A stretch of DNA of 24,151 bases. Source: Bacilli bacterium (GTDB taxonomy: Bacteria > Bacillota_I > Bacilli_A > ML615J-28 > CAG-313). Below the pieces are notes generated by a model that was given only the letters and a program-made list of their open reading frames with translations, searched no databases and was not told where the DNA came from. A program made the position numbers and the translations under genes. Location of the stretch: NCBI GenBank assembly GCA_900752975.1, contig CAADXH010000070.1, positions 1 to 24,151 of the forward strand. Direction: 5' to 3'. How positions within the stretch are numbered: position 1 is the stretch's first letter; every line of letters begins with the position of its first letter. Of the stretch, positions 1 through 6,993 are shown in pieces.

Positions 1-2
1 TC

Positions 3-119
3 CTAAAGAAAAGTAAAATCGATAATTATCAATTAATAGATAATTTGAGAAATAGAGGTATAACACTACCCAAAAGAGTACCTAGCAAAGTAATACTTGG
101 TGAAAGTACTGTCTTTTAA
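3..119 (+). CDS. 3' end of an unidentified gene (partial)
   Basis: An open frame enters from the left edge and gives 38 residues ending in the sequence VPSKVILGESTVF before a TAA at 117-119. I do not recognise the family. The basic, helical start and the short beta-like ending would suit the C-terminal tail of a soluble protein. It is followed at once by a decayed nuclease gene in a different frame, so it may itself be a fragment. The true start lies outside the window. Confidence 0.35.
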   Translation, partial: LKKSKIDNYQLIDNLRNRGITLPKRVPSKVILGESTVF

Positions 120-158
120 AAGAAACATTAAGTGGTTGAGTTAGAGTGATAACGCTAA

Positions 159-477
159 CTTTGTTCTAATATTAAATTAAAATGTTATGTTGTTATAGAA
201 TTAAAAATTTGCGAATTCAAACCAGAATATGCAGGTAAGTTAAGCTTTTACTTAACTGCAATTGATGAACAAGTTAAAGAAGTAAATGATAATCCAACAA
301 TTGGTTTATTATTATGTAGACATAAAAATAATGTTGTTGCTGAATATACTCTAAGAGATATGAATAAACCAATGGGGGGTAAGTGAATACAGAATTAAAG
401 ATTACTTACCAGAAAACTTGCAAAATGAATTACCTTCAATTGAAGAATTAATTACAATTGTTAAAAAAGATATTTAA
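159..477 (+). pseudogene. YhcG/DUF1016-type PDDEXK nuclease C-terminal remnant, frameshifted
   Basis: From 159 one frame reads the characteristic C-terminal core of YhcG/DUF1016 proteins: KCYVVIELKICEFKPEYAGK, then a segment on NPTIGLLLCRHKNNVVAEY and ALRDMNKP-like YTLRDMNKP. It stops at a TGA after MGGK. The rest of the protein (VSEYRIKDYLPENL, LPSIEELI) continues in the next frame to a TAA at 475-477. The break sits in a run of six G at 374-379; five G would restore one frame. No N-terminal DUF1016 domain precedes it, since stop codons occupy the frame just upstream of 159. YhcG-type proteins are putative nucleases often found beside restriction systems. This copy is truncated and broken. 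Confidence 0.8.
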
Positions 478-486
478 ATTAAAAAT

Positions 487-522
487 TAGGTGAGTTTATT
501 TCAAAAAGTAGACTTACCTTTT
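487..522 (+). terminator. Intrinsic terminator after the YhcG remnant
   Basis: Arms at 488-496 and 511-519 form a stem of about nine pairs with two G-U pairs, followed by a short T run at 519-522. It lies just behind the remnant's stop codon and is probably the terminator of the once intact gene. Confidence 0.55.
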
Positions 523-737
523 AACATAAAAATTTAAATCAATTTTTCAAAATAAAACTCATGTATGATGAAACATGGGTGTATTGTTGTATAACTTCAT
601 AATATCATAAATTAATTTAATGGCGTAGAGATTTAATAGGAGACATTTTAAAACTTATGTATGGAGGAAAAGTCATAGGAAAATATATATGTAATGGATG
701 AAAAGAAGTAGAAACAAAACTATAATTATTTAAAGGG
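523..737. other. Gene-free stretch between the remnant and the first lipoprotein
   Basis: No convincing gene is seen. It holds a weak inverted repeat (about 558-565 with 574-581, one G-U pair) without a T run. A short open stretch near 659-702 reads MYGGKVIGKYICNG and stops at a TGA. This may be decayed coding sequence but is too short to assign. Confidence 0.3.
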
Positions 738-766
738 TTGCGAAAAATTATAAATAATGGTACAAT
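738..766 (+). promoter_or_regulatory. Promoter of the LRR lipoprotein gene
   Basis: TTGCGA (738-743) and TACAAT (761-766) are spaced by 17 bases, and TG stands one base before the -10 element (extended -10). Transcription would start about 22 bases ahead of the chosen ATG at 796. Confidence 0.65.
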
Positions 767-795
767 AATAGATGAAATCAATGCGAGGTATAACT

Positions 796-2340
796 ATGAA
801 AAAAATTAATAGATTATTTTTCTTTTTATTAGTAGGTGCTGTATGCTTAATAACAAGTTGTACTCCAACAGCGAATGCTATTAGTATAACAGTCAATGAA
901 GATTCAGAATTAACTTTTAATGTAGGTGAATTTAAACCGAGTGAAATTGTTATTGATATAAATTATAGCGATAACACGGTAAAACAAAAGAAAGTTACAT
1001 CATCAATGATAACAGCTGGACTTGATACAATTGATGAAGTTGGACTTCATACTTTAGAAATAACATATCAAAATGTTACATGTGAAGTTGAAATTGAAAT
1101 TGTTGAAAAGGCAACAATCACAAGCATTAAAATTACTGATGATTGTAATAAAACATTTGAACAAAACAGTTTTGATGCTAATCAGCTATATATTGCTGTT
1201 ACATATAGTAATGGTAAAACTATAGAACTTAAAGTAACTGAAGAGATGATAACAAGTGGCCTTGACAAAGTAAATGAAATAGGTACTCACACTTTAGAGA
1301 TTACTTATAAAACATTTAAATGTGATGCTATTATTACAGTAGTAGAAGGACCTGATTTGGATAATTATATTTTCCAAAAACTTTCAAATGGTGAAGGATA
1401 CAGCATAACTGGTTATAATGGTAACAAAACAAATGTAGTAATTCCAAGTGAATATAATGGCTTACCAGTTGTAGAAATTGGTGAACAAGCTTTTTATGAA
1501 AATAAAACAATAGTTAGAGTAGTAATTCCAAATACTGTTTCAATAATTAGAGAAGCTGCATTCTATAAAGCTACATCACTAGTTACAGTAATTATTCCAA
1601 ACAGTGTTAAAGAAATAGAAGCATATGCATTACGTAACGTAAAAGTTATTTATTTAGAAGCAAATGAAGTAAATAATAATTGGAATAAAACCTGGTATGA
1701 TGAACAACATGCGTTTATCCATTTAGGTGTTGATATTGAAAGTATTGTACTTGATGGTGAATATGAATATTTCACTCAAAATGGTGAATTAGTGTTGAGC
1801 AATTATTATGGAAATAGTACAGAAATTACAACTCCAAGCACACTTAATGGTGTAGAAGTTAAAGTAATTGGTGGTGCATGTTTTAAGGGCAACAAAGAAT
1901 TAACAAAGTTGACAATTCCAAGTGGTGTTCATACATTAGAAAAATATGCATTATCAGAGTGTACTAATTTAATAGAATTAAATTTACCTGATACATTAGA
2001 AGTAATAGGTGAATATGCAATCAGAGAATGCAGTGCTCTTGAACATATTACATTGCCTAAATCATTACGTGAAATTAGAGGTAATGCTTTCAATATGTGT
2101 TCTAGTTTATTAGAGATGATTATTCCTGAAAATGTAACATACATTGGGGAATATGTATTCTCATGGTGTGTTAAACTTAAAAAGATATATATTCCAAAAT
2201 CTGTTGTGACTGTAAAGGTTGGTGCTTGCTATGCATGTAGTGATGCTACAATATATGTAGAACATCCTGCAGAACCATCAACATGGGAAACAGGTTGGAA
2301 TATGAGTAGTCGTCCAGTTAAATGGAATTATACAGAATAA
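796..2340 (+). CDS. Lipoprotein with two Ig-like repeats and BspA-type leucine-rich repeats
   Basis: The 514-residue product starts at ATG 796, seven bases behind GAGG at 785-788; an in-frame ATG at 772 lacks such a site. Residues 1-22 form a lipoprotein signal (hydrophobic run, lipobox ITSC, Cys22), so the protein should be anchored outside the membrane. Two tandem modules of about 76 residues follow (about 29-104 and 107-184), both with the signature G-x-HTLEITY and resembling bacterial Ig-like Big_3 domains. From about 185 to the end come BspA/LRR_5 repeats (VVIPxxVxxIxxxAF type). This architecture is typical of surface adhesin-like proteins in gut Bacillota; ligands are unknown. It forms a single-gene unit with its own promoter and terminator. 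Confidence 0.85.
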   Translation: MKKINRLFFFLLVGAVCLITSCTPTANAISITVNEDSELTFNVGEFKPSEIVIDINYSDNTVKQKKVTSSMITAGLDTIDEVGLHTLEITYQNVTCEVEIEIVEKATITSIKITDDCNKTFEQNSFDANQLYIAVTYSNGKTIELKVTEEMITSGLDKVNEIGTHTLEITYKTFKCDAIITVVEGPDLDNYIFQKLSNGEGYSITGYNGNKTNVVIPSEYNGLPVVEIGEQAFYENKTIVRVVIPNTVSIIREAAFYKATSLVTVIIPNSVKEIEAYALRNVKVIYLEANEVNNNWNKTWYDEQHAFIHLGVDIESIVLDGEYEYFTQNGELVLSNYYGNSTEITTPSTLNGVEVKVIGGACFKGNKELTKLTIPSGVHTLEKYALSECTNLIELNLPDTLEVIGEYAIRECSALEHITLPKSLREIRGNAFNMCSSLLEMIIPENVTYIGEYVFSWCVKLKKIYIPKSVVTVKVGACYACSDATIYVEHPAEPSTWETGWNMSSRPVKWNYTE

Positions 2341-2348
2341 AAAGGATA

Positions 2349-2382
2349 AAGTGGTATAAGATAACTTATATCACTTCATTTT
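2349..2382 (+). terminator. Intrinsic terminator of the LRR lipoprotein gene
   Basis: A 12-bp stem (2349-2360 with 2365-2376, one G-U pair) with a four-base loop is followed by a short T run at 2379-2382. Confidence 0.75.
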
Positions 2383-2392
2383 AAAATAAGTC

Positions 2393-2398
2393 TATAAT
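2393..2398 (+). promoter_or_regulatory. Possible -10 element for the SGNH-CvpA-CDF operon
   Basis: A perfect TATAAT lies just after the preceding terminator and about 31 bases before the SGNH start codon. No good -35 element is visible at the right distance, so this is tentative. Confidence 0.4.
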
Positions 2399-2428
2399 AA
2401 TAAGTGGATAAAGGAAGAGGAGTAAAAG

Positions 2429-3733
2429 ATGAAGTATATATATTTAGCTAAACAATATAACCTAGTAGTAGGTGATAAATTTGAACTATTTTATAGAGGA
2501 GTTATTAGATTACATAATCCATATCAGTATTACATTTTAGTTAGTTGTCCTAAAGGAAATCCTTATCCTAGATATTTTACATATACCCCAAAAGAAAATG
2601 AAGTTGGAAGTTATAGTTTAAAAATCCAATTAATTGATAATGATAACAATGTAATCGATGAAGGAGAAACAACATTAGTAGTTGAAAAACCAAATAAACC
2701 TGATAGAAAAATAAATATTTTATGTATTGGTGATAGCTTAACTGTTAATGGTGTTTGGCCACAAGTAGGATATACAAGAGTATGTTTAAATGAAGATGCT
2801 CCTAAAGGATTAAATTATGGCGATGTTTTAAACTTTATGGGAACTTGTAAAGTAGAAACAGAAGGACATGAAGTTGGATACGAAGGATATGGAGGATGGA
2901 CTTGGAAATCATATTGTACTAATGATCATATTGGTTTAAATTCTAGTGTTTGGATTACTACTAAACATCAAATGACAGAAGAAGACCAACATAGTTTGTG
3001 GCAAAGTAATGGTTATATTTGGATTCTTGAAACAATTGAAGCAACAAGATTAAAATTTAAACGTGGGCCTAATAATGTTAGTATGTTATCAAATCTTGGT
3101 AAAACACTTAAACATGTAGCAAATGCCAAACATCAAAATGAGTTGACAATCGAAACATTTGAATACGAAAAGACTAATCCATTTTGGGATAAAGAAAAAG
3201 AAGATATTAGTTTTAAAAACTATATGAAACAAAATAAATTTAGAATACCCGATTTAATATATATATTACTTACGTGGAATGGTTTATATGTTCCATATAA
3301 TCATGATTTTTCTCACCACATTGATTACGCTAAGGTAATATTAAGAAAGATCCATAAGGAATATCCTCTTGCGAAAGTAACTCTTCTTGGTATTCAAATA
3401 TGTTCAGTAAATGGTGGTATCGCCGCAAGCTATGGAGCCACCGGTCCATATCATGATACTTTTGGAACCATTTCTTCGGCCTTTTATTATAACGAAGCGT
3501 TAGAAGAGTTAAGTAACGACCCTGAATTTTCAGCATATACTGATTATGTAGATACTAAAGGTCAATTTGATAGTGAATATAATATGCCTTCAGTTTTGAC
3601 ACCAGTCAATGCTCGCAGTAAAACGACAGAATTAATAGGTGTAAATGGAGTTCATCCTAATATGGATGGATATCTTCAAATTGGTGATGCCTTTTATCGT
3701 AAACTTGTTTTTGATTTAAATAAAATAAAATAG
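2429..3733 (+). CDS. SGNH/GDSL-family hydrolase with N-terminal Ig-like segment
   Basis: This 434-residue protein starts at ATG 2429 behind a strong site (GGAAGAGGAG, 2413-2422). Residues 1-90 look like a beta-rich Ig-like segment. From about 95 an SGNH hydrolase fold is visible: block I CIGDSLT with nucleophile Ser103, a Gly block near GYGGW (155-156), block III with Asn284 in LTWNG, and block V NGVHPN with His409. Where many family members have Asp-x-x-His, this one has Asn406, so it may use a Ser-His pair. SGNH enzymes deacylate esters of sugars, lipids or peptidoglycan; the substrate here is unknown. No signal peptide or lipobox is present, which is unexpected for a protein with an Ig-like module. 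It is first in an operon with the cvpA-like and CDF genes (gaps of 17 and 15 bases). Confidence 0.8.
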   Translation: MKYIYLAKQYNLVVGDKFELFYRGVIRLHNPYQYYILVSCPKGNPYPRYFTYTPKENEVGSYSLKIQLIDNDNNVIDEGETTLVVEKPNKPDRKINILCIGDSLTVNGVWPQVGYTRVCLNEDAPKGLNYGDVLNFMGTCKVETEGHEVGYEGYGGWTWKSYCTNDHIGLNSSVWITTKHQMTEEDQHSLWQSNGYIWILETIEATRLKFKRGPNNVSMLSNLGKTLKHVANAKHQNELTIETFEYEKTNPFWDKEKEDISFKNYMKQNKFRIPDLIYILLTWNGLYVPYNHDFSHHIDYAKVILRKIHKEYPLAKVTLLGIQICSVNGGIAASYGATGPYHDTFGTISSAFYYNEALEELSNDPEFSAYTDYVDTKGQFDSEYNMPSVLTPVNARSKTTELIGVNGVHPNMDGYLQIGDAFYRKLVFDLNKIK

Positions 3734-3750
3734 AAAGGAAACGTGATGAA

Positions 3751-4503
3751 ATGTTTGATGTACTAAGTATTGCTTTTCTTGTTATAGTTATTATTTCATG
3801 TATCGTTGGATACTTTAGAGGATTTTTGGCTTTACTTGTTGGCCTTTTAAAAGGGCTTGTAGCGGTAGTTCTCGCCGCAATGTTATGCAAACCAATGGGA
3901 AATGCTTTAAATACTACTAAAATGGGAACAGGAATCGCTGATAAAGTTGAAAATTATTTAATAGAAAAAGATGAAACTTTTAAATTTGAACTAACAAAAG
4001 AAAGCAAAGAAATATATATTAATGAGCAGTTAGATCAAAAACTTGAGGAAGCTAAGATACCTCAAGTATTAAGAAAGTATGTTAAGAATATATTAGTTGA
4101 CAGAGTGCAAATTGAAGAAGGGGAAACAACTACAGTTGCGAGATATATTGGTAAAGGCATGAGTTTCTTTGTTTGTACAATTGTAGCATATATTATCATA
4201 TTTGCGATTATCTTAATTTTACTTACTATTGTACAAAGATTATTTAAAAACATTAATAAGATACCAATTGTTGGACTTGCTAATCGTTTAATTGGCCTTG
4301 GCCTTGGCGTTATAATTGCTTTGTTAGTCATTGGTGTGATTTGTTATGTATTAACATTCCTAATGACAGTACCGGGTGATATGTCAAATTGGATTATGAA
4401 TACTTTGAAATTAACTGAAGAACAAAAAGATGAACAATCACTTGCTAAGTTTATGTATGAGCATAATGTGATAAAATGGGCACTAAACATTATGTTTGCG
4501 TGA
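3751..4503 (+). CDS. CvpA-family membrane protein
   Basis: The 250-residue product opens with a hydrophobic helix ending in the family-typical GYFRGF turn (residues about 21-26), followed by a second helix. A charged soluble stretch (about 55-125) comes next, then two helices around 130-155 and 175-205 containing IPIVGLANRLIGLGLG. This order matches the CvpA (colicin V production) family, integral membrane proteins in many bacteria with a poorly defined role in envelope function. The long charged segment between the helix pairs is larger than in E. coli CvpA but common in Bacillota. The start ATG 3751 follows AAAGG at 3736-3740. The stop is TGA. It is the middle gene of the SGNH-CvpA-CDF operon. 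Confidence 0.8.
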   Translation: MFDVLSIAFLVIVIISCIVGYFRGFLALLVGLLKGLVAVVLAAMLCKPMGNALNTTKMGTGIADKVENYLIEKDETFKFELTKESKEIYINEQLDQKLEEAKIPQVLRKYVKNILVDRVQIEEGETTTVARYIGKGMSFFVCTIVAYIIIFAIILILLTIVQRLFKNINKIPIVGLANRLIGLGLGVIIALLVIGVICYVLTFLMTVPGDMSNWIMNTLKLTEEQKDEQSLAKFMYEHNVIKWALNIMFA

Positions 4504-4518
4504 TAGAGAAGGAATATT

Positions 4519-5694
4519 GTGAGAAAATTATTATTAAAACTATTCATAAAAAATTATAAGAATACTAGTGACCCTAAAGTTAGAGTAAAATATGGAACAT
4601 TATCAGGTATAGTTGGTATTATCAGTAACTGTATTTTATGTATCATAAAAATTCTTGCAGGATTTCTTAGTGGTAGTGTATCAATTATGGCTGATGGTAT
4701 TAATAACCTATCAGATGCTGGCTCATCAATAATTACATTAATTGGTTTTAAATTGTCATCAAAACCAGCAGATGAGGATCACCCATTTGGACATCAACGT
4801 ATTGAATATTTAACTGGAGTAATAGTTTCATTTATTATTTTAATTATTGGATTAACTTTATTTAAAAGTTCGTTTGAAAAAATACTACATCCTAGTGACG
4901 TAGAAATTCCTCCAATTATATATGTAATACTAAGTATATCAATTTTAATTAAATGTTGGCAATCCATCTTTTATCGGAAAAATGGTAAAGATATTGACTC
5001 AACAGCTTTAATTGCTTCATCACAAGATAGTTTAAACGATTGTATTGCGACGAGCGTGGTAATTATTGGTACAGTTATTTATCATTTGAGTGGTATTGCA
5101 CTAGATGGATATATGGGTGTAATAGTTTCAATTTTCATTGTTATATCCGGAATTAAGATGCTAAAAGATACAATGAATCCTTTAATAGGCGAAAATGTAT
5201 CAAAAGAATATAAAGATATGATATGTAATAAAGTTCGCTCATATCCGTGTATTCTTGGTGTTCATGATTTAGTTGTGCATACATATGGACAAAATAGAGT
5301 TTTCGCAACCATTCATGCGGAGGTATCAAGTAAGGGAGATATCTTAGAGTTACATGATATTATTGATAATATAGAAAGAGACTTTAGAGTAGAAAAAAAC
5401 ATTGATCTAGTTATTCATATGGATCCAATTGATATTACGGATCCTAAAACGTTAGAACTCAAATATATGGTTTTGAAAATTGTTAATGATTACGATCCTA
5501 ACCTTTCAATTCATGATTTTAGAGTGGTACACGGACAAACTCATACTAATATTCTTTTTGATATTAGTGTACCTATTAAGTATAAAGTAACACCATGCGA
5601 ATTAAGAAATTATATATCACAACAGATAAGGGAAAAAGATAATAGATTAAATCCAATTATTCAAATTGATCAGTTGTATGATATAACAAACTAA
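4519..5694 (+). CDS. Cation diffusion facilitator (CDF) family metal exporter
   Basis: The 391-residue protein starts at GTG 4519, seven bases behind AGAAGG. It has the CDF hallmarks: ADGINNLSD (Asp59 and Asp66 as helix-2 metal ligands), the HPFGHQRIEY loop (88-97), and Asp170/Asp174 in helix 5 (SSQDSLND). Six membrane helices cover about 30-215. The remainder (about 216-391) is a long cytosolic part, roughly twice the usual dimerisation domain, as in the ~390-residue CDF proteins of Bacillota. CDF transporters expel divalent metals (Zn, Mn, Fe or Co) by proton antiport. The pattern of paired Asp rather than His in helices 2 and 5 resembles manganese exporters, but the metal cannot be fixed from sequence alone. 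It ends the operon. Confidence 0.9.
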   Translation: MRKLLLKLFIKNYKNTSDPKVRVKYGTLSGIVGIISNCILCIIKILAGFLSGSVSIMADGINNLSDAGSSIITLIGFKLSSKPADEDHPFGHQRIEYLTGVIVSFIILIIGLTLFKSSFEKILHPSDVEIPPIIYVILSISILIKCWQSIFYRKNGKDIDSTALIASSQDSLNDCIATSVVIIGTVIYHLSGIALDGYMGVIVSIFIVISGIKMLKDTMNPLIGENVSKEYKDMICNKVRSYPCILGVHDLVVHTYGQNRVFATIHAEVSSKGDILELHDIIDNIERDFRVEKNIDLVIHMDPIDITDPKTLELKYMVLKIVNDYDPNLSIHDFRVVHGQTHTNILFDISVPIKYKVTPCELRNYISQQIREKDNRLNPIIQIDQLYDITN

Positions 5695-5746
5695 AAAAAG
5701 GTATGCTGCATAGTAGATTAATTACTACTAACAGTATACCTTTTTA
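5694..5746. terminator. Bidirectional terminator between CDF and TtcA-type genes
   Basis: A stem of about 14 bp (5694-5708 with 5732-5745, one G-U pair) has A-rich and T-rich ends, so it can end transcription from both convergent genes. A second inner stem (TAGTAG with CTACTA) extends it. Confidence 0.8.
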
Positions 5747-5751
5747 TATAA

Positions 5752-6579
5752 TCATTTTTTCTTTTCTTTGTAATCATCTAAAAAATTATAAGATGTTGTA
5801 TCATTATGATATCCTATTAAGGTATTTAAATTAACATCATGAACACTTCTAAAAATGTTAATGTCAACATTAGGATATACTTGGCGTAAATTATTAATTA
5901 AATCTTTGATTTCTTTTCTTTTAGAATTATGTGCTACTTCAATATTTTCAGTAAAACGACAAGCACATTGAAGAAATCTTAAATCGTTACTTTTGGCCCA
6001 ATTAATAATATTCTTTTCTTTTACAAGGTAAAGCGGTCTAATTAACTCCATTCCTTCAAAATTAGTACTATGTAATTTTGGCATCATAGTTTGAATTTGT
6101 GAACCATAAAGCATTCCCATTAATATTGTTTCAATTACGTCATCAAAATGGTGACCAAGAGCAATTTTATTGCAACCTAGTTTCTTGGCTTCAGCATACA
6201 AGTAGCCTCTACGCATTCTTGCACATAAGTAACAAGGAGATTCACTTATATTATTAACAACATTAAAAATATTTGTTTCAAACATTGAAAGAGGGATGTT
6301 TAAGGTTTTAGCATTTTCTTCAAGTAATAATCTATTTTCTTTATTGTATCCTGGATCCATAGAAATAAACTCTAATTCAAAATTGATGTTGCCATGAGCT
6401 TTTAATTCTTGCATACATTTTGCAAGTAGCATGGAGTCTTTACCACCAGAGATACAAACTGCTATCTTATCATTTTCTTCAATCATTTGATATTCTTCAA
6501 TGGCACGTAAAAAAAGGCGCCAAATTGTAGGTCTAAATTTTGTTATAATACTACGTTCTATTTCTTGATATCTTTCCAT
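5752..6579 (-). CDS. ttcA: TtcA-family tRNA thiolation enzyme (PP-loop ATPase, Fe-S)
   Basis: A 275-residue PP-loop enzyme. Residues 44-49 are the SGGKDS nucleotide loop; a Cys-x-x-Cys pair follows at 116/119 (SPCYLCARMRRG), then the HHFDD segment (about 143-147) and two more Cys at 205/207 (LQCACRF). TtcA makes 2-thiocytidine at position 32 of certain tRNAs using ATP and a [4Fe-4S] cluster held by three Cys; the Cys pattern fits this, but a related tRNA-thiolating PP-loop enzyme cannot be excluded. The reading frame continues up to GTG 6588, but GGTGA just before ATG 6579 looks like the ribosome site, so I chose 6579. The gene stands alone, convergent with the CDF gene. Confidence 0.8.
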   Translation of the reverse strand: MERYQEIERSIITKFRPTIWRLFLRAIEEYQMIEENDKIAVCISGGKDSMLLAKCMQELKAHGNINFELEFISMDPGYNKENRLLLEENAKTLNIPLSMFETNIFNVVNNISESPCYLCARMRRGYLYAEAKKLGCNKIALGHHFDDVIETILMGMLYGSQIQTMMPKLHSTNFEGMELIRPLYLVKEKNIINWAKSNDLRFLQCACRFTENIEVAHNSKRKEIKDLINNLRQVYPNVDINIFRSVHDVNLNTLIGYHNDTTSYNFLDDYKEKKK

Positions 6580-6596
6580 ATTTATCACCGAATACT

Positions 6597-6604
6597 ATTA
6601 TATC
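6597..6604 (-). promoter_or_regulatory. Extended -10 promoter of the TtcA-type gene
   Basis: Read on the minus strand, TGATATAAT lies about 20 bases upstream of ATG 6579. It is an extended -10 element; no consensus -35 is seen 17 bases further up. Confidence 0.55.
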
Positions 6605-6677
6605 ATACTTTCTAAATAGCGTCTTTTTCTAGCAAATAAAATGTAAATAAATGTTAATATTTTCATAATTATTTCTC

Positions 6678-6706
6678 TTGATGTCATAGCCAAGTTATGA
6701 TATAAT
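6678..6706 (+). promoter_or_regulatory. Strong promoter of the structured RNA
   Basis: TTGATG (6678-6683) and TATAAT (6701-6706) with 17-base spacing and an extended TG. Predicted start of transcription is at about 6712. No ribosome site or open reading frame follows. Confidence 0.75.
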
Positions 6707-6710
6707 ATTT

Positions 6711-6927
6711 GTGCCTGGGGAGTTCGCTTTTTCACAAAATTGGCGACCCGAACAAAAAAACATAGGGGACAATGATTATGTGGTGTCGAAGGCCTGCTAC
6801 GGGTAGGAATCCTAAAATGTAATCTTAAGTCTACCACCTTAGAAGAACATGCGGTGGCGCATGGTGATAACGGCTCATCTGGGTTTAAATTAAAAACTAG
6901 ATAAGATGAAAATCTTATCTTTTTTTC
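6711..6927 (+). ncRNA. Structured non-coding RNA of about 215 nt, family not identified
   Basis: A strong promoter, a GC-richer folded segment without a credible coding frame, and an intrinsic terminator define an RNA gene. Visible structure: the 5' end (6714-6722) pairs with 6874-6883, closing the molecule with about nine pairs, three of them G-U, and one bulge. A perfect 6-bp hairpin lies at 6848-6863 with loop GTGG. A second hairpin (6826-6829 with 6838-6841) has loop TCTACCAC, which is complementary both to GGTAG at 6802-6806 and to the GTGG loop at 6854-6857, suggesting a pseudoknot or kissing loops. The SRP RNA core (GGAAGG-AGCAGC), tmRNA, RNase P and T-box signatures are not seen. Size and end-pairing would suit raiA-type RNA or 6S RNA; I could not decide between these. 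It could also be a leader of pepF, but the terminator and the separate pepF promoter-like site argue for an independent RNA. Confidence 0.75.
6899..6927 (+). terminator. Intrinsic terminator of the structured RNA
   Basis: A perfect 9-bp stem (6899-6907 with 6912-6920), a GAAA tetraloop and a run of seven T. Confidence 0.9.
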
Positions 6928-6954
6928 TCATAATTTATGCATAACTTTTAATAA

Positions 6955-6963
6955 TATGATAAA
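6955..6963 (+). promoter_or_regulatory. Possible extended -10 promoter of pepF
   Basis: TGATAAAAT lies about 30 bases before the pepF start and after the RNA terminator. The -35 region is poor. Confidence 0.4.
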
Positions 6964-6993
6964 ATTATAAAAGAAATTAATTAGGAGGAATCT

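Noticed and set aside
523..737. A small gene around 659-702
   Set aside because: Only about 14 residues before a TGA, no homology recognised and no clear ribosome site.
772..795. Upstream ATG of the LRR lipoprotein
   Set aside because: It would put eight residues before the signal peptide and lacks a ribosome site; ATG 796 has GAGG at the right distance.
796..2340. Short tandem DNA repeats in the LRR gene
   Set aside because: The repeats are at protein level only and are diverged; no DNA-level tandem array that could vary in length is visible.
6598..6837. Minus-strand open frame of 79 residues across the RNA gene
   Set aside because: It is antisense to the folded RNA, has no ribosome site and its composition does not resemble neighbouring genes.
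6711..6927. T-box or other riboswitch leader controlling pepF
   Set aside because: There is no T-box sequence or known aptamer core, and a separate promoter-like element lies between the terminator and pepF.
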